The position numbers were made by a program, and so were the translations under genes. The notes beneath the pieces are model-generated. The model did no database searches. It was not told the origin of the DNA and was given only the letters and a program-made list of their open reading frames with translations. A DNA stretch of 64,000 nucleotides, from positions 2,480,001 through 2,544,000 of the forward strand of contig NZ_CP108476.1 of NCBI RefSeq assembly GCF_036226465.1. The letters are read 5' to 3'. This stretch comes from Kitasatospora sp. NBC_01250. GTDB lineage: Bacteria > Actinomycetota > Actinomycetes > Streptomycetales > Streptomycetaceae. This document shows, piece by piece, positions 34,419 through 41,971 of this stretch. Every line of letters begins with the position of its first letter. Within the stretch, counting starts at the first letter, position 1.

Positions 34419-35159
34419 CTACCCCGGCACGGCCGTCCTGTTTTTCCGCAGGATGGCGCGGACTTCGGTGGCCCGGCGGTGGACGTCGGCGGCCGGACGG
34501 GGTGACGCCTCCCGGCGGTGGGGGCCAACGTGCTCCGGCTCTGGCGGGATTCGGTCCACCAACCGTCTGCGGGCGAGGGCACCGGCGCATTGCACGGCGG
34601 CGGGAAGGCCGTTCGTCATCGCATACCGGAACTGTTCGACCGTCACGTTGCGAGCGAACCAGCCCGCCGCCAGGGGTTCCAACTCCTCGCACTCGCGAGC
34701 CGAGAGCATCATCCGCTTGTCCGCCGCGCCGAGGGAGGCCAGGGCACGGTAGGCGATGGAGTGCGCAGGGGGCGCGGGGGTGGGGTCCGCGCTACCGCCG
34801 GTGCGGCGGTCGGCGAGGAAGCGTTGCCACCACACCACCGGGCGGGCGGTGCGGGAAAAGTAGGTGCGCGAGACCCAGCGGGTGACGCCTTCGCCGACCC
34901 GCTCGCGGATGCGCAGGAGGTGGCCGAGGTCGGCGAGTTTGCGCAGGGCGGAGCGGACGGCCTGCTGGCCGTAGCGGGGCTGCTCGCGGGCGAGGGTCTT
35001 GGTGTCGATCGCCGCGCCGTCGGGCAGACGGTCGATGTAGGCGGCGAGGTAGGCCTCGCGTTCGGGAAGGTGGGAGAAGTCGTGCTGGGTGCGGGGGCTT
35101 TGGGACGGCGCGGAACGCTTGCCGTAGCCGGGCGCGGCGGTAGGGTGGCAGACAGCCAC
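34419..35159 (-). CDS. HTH DNA-binding protein of a Streptomyces-specific family
   Basis: This 246-residue protein has a winged-helix-like segment (about residues 35-110: REAYLAAYIDRLPDGAAIDTKTLAREQPRYGQQAVRSALRKLADLGHLLRIRERV, then TRWVSRTYFSRT). A second helical part follows (RMMLSARECEELEPLAAGWFARNVTVEQFRYAMTNGLP). Similar proteins are common in Streptomyces and are described only as DNA-binding or MarR-like. They normally continue after PPEPE into a short cysteine-rich end, which is not seen here, so the 3' end may be frameshifted. The GTG at 35159 is preferred over a TTG at 35183 because of a GAGG at suitable spacing. Confidence 0.6.
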   Translation of the reverse strand: MAVCHPTAAPGYGKRSAPSQSPRTQHDFSHLPEREAYLAAYIDRLPDGAAIDTKTLAREQPRYGQQAVRSALRKLADLGHLLRIRERVGEGVTRWVSRTYFSRTARPVVWWQRFLADRRTGGSADPTPAPPAHSIAYRALASLGAADKRMMLSARECEELEPLAAGWFARNVTVEQFRYAMTNGLPAAVQCAGALARRRLVDRIPPEPEHVGPHRREASPRPAADVHRRATEVRAILRKNRTAVPG

Positions 35160-35192
35160 TGGATCGACCTCGATCTCGATCAAGTTCGGTCA

Positions 35193-35228
35193 GACCCCCG
35201 TTCGGTGTTGGTAGCACCGGCGGGGGTC
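35193..35228. promoter_or_regulatory. two-part hairpin upstream of the HTH gene
   Basis: GACCCCCG (35193-35200) pairs with CGGGGGTC (35221-35228) around an inner CGGTG/CACCG stem, and gtttcttt follows on the plus strand. It is terminator-like read rightward. Read leftward it lies in the leader of the HTH gene. The rest of 35229-35458 holds nothing convincing. Confidence 0.4.
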
Positions 35229-35458
35229 GTTTCTTTGCGCGAACCGTACACCGCAATTGCCAGACGTAGTCAAGTCGTGACGATAAGTCATATTCATTGA
35301 CCGACACAGGCATTGGGTGGGTGGGCGGGATATGGCCGCCCACCGTTCCTCAGAGAGAGCGCTCGGATCCCGAACCCCGAAGCTCGGGTCACGTCACCCA
35401 GCGCGCGAACGTGTCCTGGGCCCGCAGCCGCCCTCGAAGCTCTACGGCCCGCCCTCGG

Positions 35459-35725
35459 TGCCTGATCGCGCTGCACGCCGCCGACATCGGTGCGACCTAC
35501 GTCGACACCTACGGGCCCAGCGTCGACCACGGGGTGTGCGCGCCCGAAGCGCAGAAGTGGATGTACGGGGTCAAGGACGACCTCACCGGCCAGGGCGACC
35601 AGACGGACCCCCCGGCCGGCCTGTGTACCGAGATCCCCGGCACCGGTGAGGCGTGCACCTTCGTGCACCCCAACGCGTCCGGGGCGGACAGCGAGGCCCG
35701 CCAGGTCCGGGCCGCCTTCGAGTAG
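35459..35725 (+). pseudogene. C-terminal remnant of a GDSL/SGNH hydrolase
   Basis: About 88 residues read LIALHAADIGATYVDTYGPSVDHGVC to VHPNASGADSEARQVRAAFE. The VHPN with its catalytic His, preceded by a GATYVDxYxPSxxH segment, matches the last third of secreted SGNH/GDSL lipases. The GDS nucleophile block, the other blocks and the signal peptide are absent upstream. A strong terminator follows directly. Confidence 0.6.
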
Positions 35726-35730
35726 CAGAG

Positions 35731-35767
35731 CGGCCCCGCCCGGCGCCCTGGGGGCCGGGCGGGGCCG
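35731..35767. terminator. bidirectional terminator beside sodF
   Basis: Fourteen-base arms CGGCCCCGCCCGGC (35731-35744) and complement (35754-35767) enclose a nine-base loop. It lies six bases after the GDSL remnant's stop and 11 bases beyond the sodF stop, so it can end both. Confidence 0.75.
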
Positions 35768-35777
35768 TCGCAGTACG

Positions 35778-36380
35778 TCAGGCGCTGGTGGCCGCCGTGA
35801 AGCGGGCGGCGACGTCCTGCCAGTTGACGACGTCCCACAGGCGGGTCACGTAGTCGGGGCGGACGTTCTTGTACTGCAGGTAGTACGCGTGCTCCCAGGC
35901 GTCGAAGGCGAGCAGCGGGGTGGTGCCCTGGCCGACGTTGCCGTGGTGGTCGTAGACCTGCTCGACGATCAGGCGCTTGCCGAGCGGCTCCCAGGAGAGG
36001 ATGCCCCAGCCGCTGCCCTGGACGCCGACGGTGGCGGCGGTGAGCTGCTTCCTGAACGCCTCGAAGCTGCCGAAGTGCTCGGTGATGCCGTCGGCGAGGG
36101 CGCCGTCGGGGCGGTCGCCGCCCTCCGGGGAGAGGTTCTGCCAGAAGAGCGAGTGCAGGACGTGACCGGAAAGGTGGAAGGCCAGCGTCTTCTGCAGCCC
36201 GACCAGGCCGCCGAGCTGCTCCTTGTCGCGGGCCTCGGCGAGCTGCTCGATGGTGTCGTTGGCGCCCTTGACGTAGGCGGCGTGGTGCTTGGAGTGGTGC
36301 AGCTCCAGGATCTCGGCGGACATCGCCCGCTCCAGGGCGGAGTAGTCGTACGGCAGGTCGGGAAGCGAGTAGGTGCCCAT
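35778..36380 (-). CDS. sodF: Fe/Mn-type superoxide dismutase (iron SOD)
   Basis: This 200-residue cytoplasmic SOD removes superoxide. Metal ligands are visible: the first His in [13 protein letters not shown], the second in [13 protein letters not shown], then Asp and His in [30 protein letters not shown] and SGWGILSW are typical of the Streptomyces SodF iron enzymes. In S. coelicolor sodF is repressed by nickel-bound Nur while nickel SOD is induced. A Nur-box-like sequence 60 bases upstream of the start supports the same control here. A nickel permease gene is divergent on the right. Confidence 0.93.
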   Translation of the reverse strand: MGTYSLPDLPYDYSALERAMSAEILELHHSKHHAAYVKGANDTIEQLAEARDKEQLGGLVGLQKTLAFHLSGHVLHSLFWQNLSPEGGDRPDGALADGITEHFGSFEAFRKQLTAATVGVQGSGWGILSWEPLGKRLIVEQVYDHHGNVGQGTTPLLAFDAWEHAYYLQYKNVRPDYVTRLWDVVNWQDVAARFTAATSA

Positions 36381-36439
36381 CAGGACACGGCCCCTTTCAT
36401 ACGTGGATCACGCGGATGATCGTGCCGGCGAACACACTA

Positions 36440-36456
36440 TTGCGCATCACTTGCAA
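36440..36456. promoter_or_regulatory. Nur-box-like operator upstream of sodF
   Basis: TTGCGC-ATCAC-TTGCAA fits the described Nur box (TTGCAA-type half sites with a five-base spacer), with one fully matching and one partly matching half. It lies 60 bases from the sodF start. The equivalent site for nicT is at the same distance on the other side. Confidence 0.65.
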
Positions 36457-36672
36457 TAGCCACCACAGTGCATCAGCATGTCAGCTGTGGGGTCGGCCTG
36501 TCAGCCGACCTGGACGCACTCCCCGCGGGCGTGTCCTTCCGACCGACGATCGTCTTCCCAACCGGCGCCCGCCGGGACGTCCGGCCGACCCCGCGCCAAC
36601 CTGCCGTCCGCCGTCCGCCACCCGCCGTCCGCCGTCACGAGCCGTCCGCGCGCCCCCGCGCCCCTCTTCTAA

Positions 36673-36713
36673 TTGCCACCAGATTGCAACTAGCATCCGA
36701 GTGCATCTAGGTT
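36673..36713 (+). promoter_or_regulatory. promoter with Nur-box-like operator upstream of the first NiCoT gene
   Basis: TTGCCA-CCAGA-TTGCAA (36673-36689) repeats the layout of the sodF site. Its right half TTGCAA (36684-36689) can act as -35 with TAGGTT (36708-36713) as -10, spaced 18 bases. The start codon is 60 bases beyond the box. Nickel-bound Nur would block this promoter. Confidence 0.6.
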
Positions 36714-36748
36714 GTGCCGCTGTCAGCACGAGCAGCAGGAGCACACCC

Positions 36749-37906
36749 ATGACCACAGCCTCCAGTCCCGCCAAGACCGGCCCCGACCGAACCAGCGGCG
36801 GTGGCTGGCGGCAGGCCACCGCCTCGATAACCCGCCAGGAGTGGACCCGCCTGGCGGGCATGGCCGGCTTCATCCTGGCCCTGCACGTCGTCGGCTGGTT
36901 CACCCTGGTCGCGATCGTCGCCCCGCAGCACCTGAGCCTGGGCAGCAAGGGCTTCGGCATCGGCATCGGTGTCACCGCCTACACACTCGGCATGCGGCAC
37001 GCCTTCGACGCCGACCACATCGCCGCCATCGACAACACCACCCGCAAGCTGATGCACGAGGGCAAGCGACCGCTCTCGGTGGGCTTCTGGTTCTCCCTCG
37101 GCCACTCCTCGGTGGTCTTCGGCCTGGCGTTCCTGCTCTCGCTCGGCGTCAAGGCGCTGGCCGGGCCGGTGGAGGACGACAACTCCAAGCTGCACCACGT
37201 GACCAGCCTGATCGGCACCACCGTCTCGGGCACGTTCCTCTACATCATCGCGGCGATCAACATCGTCATCCTGGTCGGCATCTGGAAGGTGTTCCGGCAG
37301 ATGCGCTCGGGCCACTTCGACGAGGCGGCGCTGGAGGAGCAGCTGAACAACCGCGGCTTCATGAACCGGCTGCTCGGCCGGGTGATGAAGTCGATCACCA
37401 AGCCGTGGCAGATGTACCCGCTCGGGCTGCTCTTCGGGCTGGGCTTCGACACCGCCACCGAGGTGGCGCTGCTGGTGCTGGCCGGTTCCTCCGCCGCCTC
37501 GGGGCTGCCCTGGTACGCGATCCTGTGCCTGCCGGTGCTGTTCGCGGCCGGCATGTCGCTGCTGGACACCATCGACGGCTCGTTCATGAACTTCGCCTAC
37601 GGCTGGGCGTTCTCCAAGCCGGTGCGCAAGGTCTACTACAACCTGACCATCACCGGCCTGTCGGTGGCCGTCGCGCTGATCATCGGCACCGTGGAACTGC
37701 TCGGCCTGCTCGCCGACCAGCTCGACCTGCACGGCGCGTTCTGGGACTGGGTCAGCGGGATCGACATCAACCTGCTCGGCTTCCTGATCGTCGGGCTCTT
37801 CTTCGTGGTCTGGATCGGCGCGATGGTGGTCTGGAAGGTGGGACGGATCGAGGAGAAGTGGTCGGCCGACGTGCGCCCGGCCGCGCCGGCCCCTGAGGAA
37901 GCCTGA
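36749..37906 (+). CDS. nickel/cobalt permease, NiCoT (HoxN/NixA) family, probably nickel
   Basis: This 385-residue permease has about eight helices. It shows the NiCoT signature RHAFDADHI in the second helix, [13 protein letters not shown], and the second family motif [10 protein letters not shown]. The family imports Ni2+ and/or Co2+ at high affinity. The ATG at 36749 has GCAGGAG at good spacing. The Nur-box-like promoter and the divergent sodF gene point to nickel as the sensed metal and probably the main substrate. Its stop overlaps the TsaD start by one base (TGATG). A paralogue at 39275 is under different control. Confidence 0.9.
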   Translation: MTTASSPAKTGPDRTSGGGWRQATASITRQEWTRLAGMAGFILALHVVGWFTLVAIVAPQHLSLGSKGFGIGIGVTAYTLGMRHAFDADHIAAIDNTTRKLMHEGKRPLSVGFWFSLGHSSVVFGLAFLLSLGVKALAGPVEDDNSKLHHVTSLIGTTVSGTFLYIIAAINIVILVGIWKVFRQMRSGHFDEAALEEQLNNRGFMNRLLGRVMKSITKPWQMYPLGLLFGLGFDTATEVALLVLAGSSAASGLPWYAILCLPVLFAAGMSLLDTIDGSFMNFAYGWAFSKPVRKVYYNLTITGLSVAVALIIGTVELLGLLADQLDLHGAFWDWVSGIDINLLGFLIVGLFFVVWIGAMVVWKVGRIEEKWSADVRPAAPAPEEA

Positions 37907-38979
37907 TGCCCGCCTCCCCCGTGGTGCTGGGCATCGAGTCCTCCTGCGACGAGACCGGCGCCGGCCTGGTGCGCGACGGCGTGCTGCTCGGGCAGGCGGT
38001 GGCCTCCAGCATGGACGAGCACGCCCGGTTCGGCGGTGTGGTGCCGGAGATCGCCGCCCGCGCCCACGTCCAGGCGATGGCACCGGTGGTGCGCGAGGCG
38101 CTCGACCGGGCCGGCCTCACCCTGGCCGACGTCGGCGCGGTGGCCGTCACCACCGGCCCCGGCCTGGCCGGGGCGCTGCAGGTCGGGGTCGCCGCCGCCA
38201 AGGGCTACGCCTTCTCGCTGGGCGTGCCGCTGTACGGGGTGCACCACCTGGCCGGGCACGTGGCCGCCGCGACGCTGGACGGCGGGCCGCTGCCCGACCC
38301 GTGCGTGGTGCTGATCGTCTCCGGCGGCCACACCTCGCTGCTGCTGGTGCGCGACCTGGCCAAGGACCCGATCGTGCACCTCGGCGACACCCTGGACGAC
38401 GCGGCCGGCGAGTGCTTCGACAAGGTGGCCCGGATCCTGGGCCTGCCCTACCCGGGCGGCCCGGCGATCGACCGCGCGGCCAAGGCGGGCGACCGGTCCG
38501 CCGTCCGCTTCCCGCGCCCGCTCAGCGGGCGGGCCGACCCGCCCTACGCCTTCTCCTTCTCCGGTCTCAAGACCGCCGCCGCCCGCTGGGTGGAGGCGCA
38601 GCGGGCGGGCGGGGCCGAGCCGCGGGTCGCCGACGCCGCCGCCGCGCTGCAGGAGGCGATCGCCGACACGCTGACCCGCAAGGCGGTGCGTGCCTGCCGC
38701 GACCACGCGATCGGCACCCTGGTGCTGGTCGGCGGGGTGGCCGCCAACTCGCGGGTCCGTGCGCTGGCCGAACGGCGCTGCGCGGCGGCGGGCATCGCGC
38801 TGCGGGTACCGCCGGTGGGCCTGTGCACCGACAACGGCGCGATGGTCGCCGCCGTCGGCGACCTGCTGGTGCGGGCCGGGGCCGAACCCGCCCCCGCGGA
38901 CCTCTCGATCGACCCCTCGGCCCCGCTGGAGTTCGCGCGGCTGACCCCGACGGCACGGGAGCCGCAGCTCACCGGGTGA
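37906..38979 (+). CDS. tsaD: TsaD, tRNA N6-adenosine threonylcarbamoyltransferase
   Basis: This 357-residue Kae1/TsaD protein transfers threonylcarbamoyl to A37 of ANN-decoding tRNAs with TsaB, TsaC and TsaE. It has [29 protein letters not shown] (metal-binding His), the HHLAGHVAA metal motif, IVSGGHTSL, and [19 protein letters not shown] and TDNGAM complete the nucleotide-binding site. It is coupled to the upstream nickel permease (TGATG) rather than to tsaE, tsaB and rimI as usual in Streptomyces. That position is unexpected. Whether this is the only copy in the genome cannot be told from the window. Confidence 0.9.
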   Translation: MPASPVVLGIESSCDETGAGLVRDGVLLGQAVASSMDEHARFGGVVPEIAARAHVQAMAPVVREALDRAGLTLADVGAVAVTTGPGLAGALQVGVAAAKGYAFSLGVPLYGVHHLAGHVAAATLDGGPLPDPCVVLIVSGGHTSLLLVRDLAKDPIVHLGDTLDDAAGECFDKVARILGLPYPGGPAIDRAAKAGDRSAVRFPRPLSGRADPPYAFSFSGLKTAAARWVEAQRAGGAEPRVADAAAALQEAIADTLTRKAVRACRDHAIGTLVLVGGVAANSRVRALAERRCAAAGIALRVPPVGLCTDNGAMVAAVGDLLVRAGAEPAPADLSIDPSAPLEFARLTPTAREPQLTG

Positions 38980-39029
38980 GGTGCGTCGCAGTCGGCCGGG
39001 CTTGTCGACATGACGATCCAGCACCTACG

Positions 39030-39235
39030 GTGTTGATCGCCGTGGTGTTCGGGAAGACCGGTGACGGACCCTCAACAGGGGTCCCAGACCGGAGCGGCCC
39101 TCGCCACTGTGATCGGGAAGTGTCCGCGTCGCGCCCGTCCACGACGGGCCGCCACCGGGTGCCGCAAGGCGCCCGGGAAGGCGAGCCGCGGACACGTTCG
39201 ACCCGTCAGCCAGGAGACCGGCCACGGCACCTTAC
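39030..39235 (+). promoter_or_regulatory. cobalamin riboswitch upstream of the second NiCoT gene
   Basis: The highly conserved B12 box AGCCAGGAGACCGGCC is present at 39208-39223, and the CGCCACTGTGATCGGGAAGTG core is present near 39095-39120. The closing stem P1 can form between GCCGTGG (39039-39045) and CCACGGC (39222-39228). A purine-rich GGGAAGACCGGTGACGG block follows the 5' stem as in known elements. It ends about 40 bases before the NiCoT ATG, whose GGAGAGG ribosome-binding site could be sequestered. It should reduce permease expression when cobalamin is plentiful. Confidence 0.9.
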
Positions 39236-39274
39236 GAGAACTGTCCACGAGGTGCTGGAGAGGCGTTCCCTGCC

Positions 39275-40402
39275 ATGAGTCTGCCCGAAAACCCCGTCAT
39301 ACCCGCCCCGGCCGCGACAGCCCCGGCGGCCGGCACTCCCCCGCGCTGGCAGCGCGCCGACACGATCCGCACCGCCGGACTGCTGACGGTCATCGTGGCC
39401 ATGCACGTGGTGGGCTTCGCCGTCCTGCTGGGCATGGTCACCCCGCACCACTACGAGATCGGCGGCAAGGTCTTCGGCCTCGGTCTGGGCATCACCGCCT
39501 ACACCCTCGGCATGCGGCACGCCTTCGACGCCGACCACATCGCCGCCATCGACAACACCACCCGCAAGCTGATGGCCGACGGTCAGCGGCCGGTCTCGGT
39601 CGGCTTCTGGTTCGCCATCGGCCACTCCACCATCGTGATGGGGCTGGCCGCGCTGATCGCGACGGGTGCCAAGATCGCGGGCACCCTGGTGGACGACAAG
39701 TCCAACGCCCGGCTGACGCTGGGCGTCATCGGCACCAGCGTCTCCGGCGGCTTCCTCTACCTGATCGCCGCCCTCAACCTGGTCGCGCTCTTCGGCATCC
39801 ACCGGGTCTTCAAGGCGATGCGGGCCGGCCAGTTCGACGAGCACGAGCTGGAGAAGCACCTGGCCAACCGCGGGTTCATGAACCGGATCCTGGGCCGGCT
39901 GACCAACTCCATCACCCGCCCCTGGCAGATGTACCCGATCGGTGTGCTCTTCGGCCTCGGCTTCGACACCGCCACCGAGGTGACGCTGATGGTGATGGCC
40001 GGCTCCGGCGCCGCCGCGGGGCTGCCCTGGTACGCGATCCTGCTGCTGCCGCTGCTCTTCGCCTCGGGCATGAGCCTGTTCGACACGCTCGACGGCACCT
40101 TCATGAACTTCGCCTACCACTGGGCGTTCTCCAACCCGGTCCGCAAGGTGTACTACAACCTCACCATCACCGGGCTCTCGATCGCGGTGGCCTTCTTCAT
40201 CGGCACCATCGAGCTGGTCGGCGTGCTGCACGACAAGCTGGACCTCACCGACCCGGTCAGCGGCTGGATCTCCGGGATCGACCTCAACAACGTCGGCTAC
40301 GTGATCGTCGGCCTGTTCGTGGTGGTCTGGGCCTGCGCGCTGGGGTACTGGAAGTTCGCGGGGGTGGAGAAGCGCTGGGCCGGGGCCCCGGCCGCTGACT
40401 GA
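39275..40402 (+). CDS. nickel/cobalt permease, NiCoT family, probably cobalt
   Basis: This 375-residue paralogue of the permease at 36749 has the same [20 protein letters not shown] and [10 protein letters not shown] motifs and a closely similar C-terminal half ([38 protein letters not shown]). The family moves Ni2+ or Co2+. Control by a cobalamin riboswitch is the standard sign of a cobalt importer feeding B12 synthesis. The helix-2 region differs little between the two copies, so selectivity cannot be read from the motif alone. The 293 bases before it are the riboswitch and its flanks. Confidence 0.9.
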   Translation: MSLPENPVIPAPAATAPAAGTPPRWQRADTIRTAGLLTVIVAMHVVGFAVLLGMVTPHHYEIGGKVFGLGLGITAYTLGMRHAFDADHIAAIDNTTRKLMADGQRPVSVGFWFAIGHSTIVMGLAALIATGAKIAGTLVDDKSNARLTLGVIGTSVSGGFLYLIAALNLVALFGIHRVFKAMRAGQFDEHELEKHLANRGFMNRILGRLTNSITRPWQMYPIGVLFGLGFDTATEVTLMVMAGSGAAAGLPWYAILLLPLLFASGMSLFDTLDGTFMNFAYHWAFSNPVRKVYYNLTITGLSIAVAFFIGTIELVGVLHDKLDLTDPVSGWISGIDLNNVGYVIVGLFVVVWACALGYWKFAGVEKRWAGAPAAD

Positions 40403-40516
40403 GCCTCACGGCCCGTCCCGCCGCCGCCGTCCACCGACTCGGGTGTACGGTCGATCGGACGGCCCCGGGTGACTCGGGTGACCGAGGAGCCAGGCGGGGG
40501 CCGGGCGGGAGGAACG

Positions 40517-41971
40517 ATGCGGCGGCGCCATCTCCAGCGGCCGGAGCGCCGACGGGCGGAGCGCCGGCGGCCAGAACGTCAACGGCCAGGGCGTCAACGG
40601 CCGGGCCCGCGGTGGACGGTGGCGGCCGTCCTGTCGCTCGCGCTGCTGCTGACACCGCTGCTGGCCGGCTGCGGCGGCAGCTCGCACCCGCGGCCGACGC
40701 CGCCCACCCCGCCCGCGCCGACCCGCCCGGTCACCGGGATCGCCTACGGTGACCGGCTGGTCTGGATGTCGGACGCCGACCTGGCCGCCTCGCTCGACAC
40801 CGCCGTGCAGGTCGGCGCCACCCTGGTGCGCGCCGACCTGTCCTGGGACGACATCCAGCACAACGGTCCGGGCGACTACGCCTGGCACCTGTTCGACCGG
40901 GTGGTCGCGGCGGCCGAGGCACGCGGCCTGAGCGTGCTGCCGGTACTCACCGCCACCCCGCCGTGGGCCCGGTCGCCCGGCTGCACGGAACCGGCCTGCG
41001 GGCCGCACGACGCCGCCCGGTTCGCCGCCTTCGCCGCGGCCGCCGCCCAGCGCTACGCGCCGCGCGGGGTGCACGACTGGGAGCTGTGGAACGAACCCAA
41101 CCTGACCACCTTCTGGGCGCCGGCGGCCGACCCGGCCGGCTACGCCGCCACCGTGAAGGCGGGCGCCGCCGCGCTGCACCACGCCGACCCGCACGCCTTC
41201 GTGGTGCTCGGCGGCCTGGCCCCCACCGACAGCGGGCACGGCGACCTGGCGCCGACCGCCTTCCTGGCCGAGGTGGCCCAACAGGGCGCCACCCGGGTGG
41301 TGGACGCGGTCGGCTACCACCCGTACTGCTACCCCTACCTGCCCAGCGCCAGCACCTCGTTCGGCACCGCCTGGGAGCAGATCGACCGGACCAAGGAGAG
41401 CCTGCGCAGCGTGCTCACCCAGGCCGGTACTCCTCGACTGCCGATCTGGCTCACCGAGTTCGGCGCGCCCACCGGCGGACCGGGCGCAGCCTCGGACGGC
41501 TCGCCGGGCGACATCGGCCCCGGCACCACCCATGTCACCGAGGCCCGGCAGGCCGAGATCGCCGCCGACGGCGTGCGCACGGCGGCCGCCGACCCGGGCA
41601 TCGGCGCGCTGATCTGGTACACCGACCGGGACAATCCCGCGGCGACCGGCGCCGGCGCGGGCGGCAGCACCGAGGACTGGTACGGGCTGCGCCGCGCCGA
41701 CGGCAGCGCCAAGCCCGCGCTCGCCGCGCTGCGCTCGGCCATCACCCAGCTGCGCGCCTCGCCCGGCGCCTCGGCCGCCCCCACCTCGACCGCGTCGGCC
41801 ACCACCGCCGCCACCCGCGGACCCGGCAGCCTGCCGCGCCCCTCGCTCAGGCCGGCGACAGCGCTCGGAACAGTGCCAGGTAGCGCCGCGTCAGGCCGGG
41901 CCAGGCGTAGTGCTCGACGACGTGCCGTCGGCCCGCGGTGCCGAAGCGCTCAGCGGTGCCGGCGTCCGTGA
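40517..41971 (+). CDS. secreted glycoside-hydrolase-like lipoprotein (GH5/GH39-type clan A fold)
   Basis: This 484-residue exported protein has an Arg-rich N-terminus, a lipobox (LLAGC) and a TIM-barrel hydrolase domain. The clan GH-A acid/base is E193 in ELWNEPN and the nucleophile is E314 in WLTEFGAP. RADLSWDDIQ and AVGYHPYCYP are further family landmarks. The ATG at 40517 has GGAGG at a five-base spacing. Its last 42 codons overlap the convergent glycosyltransferase gene by 125 bases and encode an Arg-rich, unstructured tail, so a nearer stop may have been lost. It probably acts on the polymer made by the adjacent operon. Confidence 0.8.
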   Translation: MRRRHLQRPERRRAERRRPERQRPGRQRPGPRWTVAAVLSLALLLTPLLAGCGGSSHPRPTPPTPPAPTRPVTGIAYGDRLVWMSDADLAASLDTAVQVGATLVRADLSWDDIQHNGPGDYAWHLFDRVVAAAEARGLSVLPVLTATPPWARSPGCTEPACGPHDAARFAAFAAAAAQRYAPRGVHDWELWNEPNLTTFWAPAADPAGYAATVKAGAAALHHADPHAFVVLGGLAPTDSGHGDLAPTAFLAEVAQQGATRVVDAVGYHPYCYPYLPSASTSFGTAWEQIDRTKESLRSVLTQAGTPRLPIWLTEFGAPTGGPGAASDGSPGDIGPGTTHVTEARQAEIAADGVRTAAADPGIGALIWYTDRDNPAATGAGAGGSTEDWYGLRRADGSAKPALAALRSAITQLRASPGASAAPTSTASATTAATRGPGSLPRPSLRPATALGTVPGSAASGRARRSARRRAVGPRCRSAQRCRRP

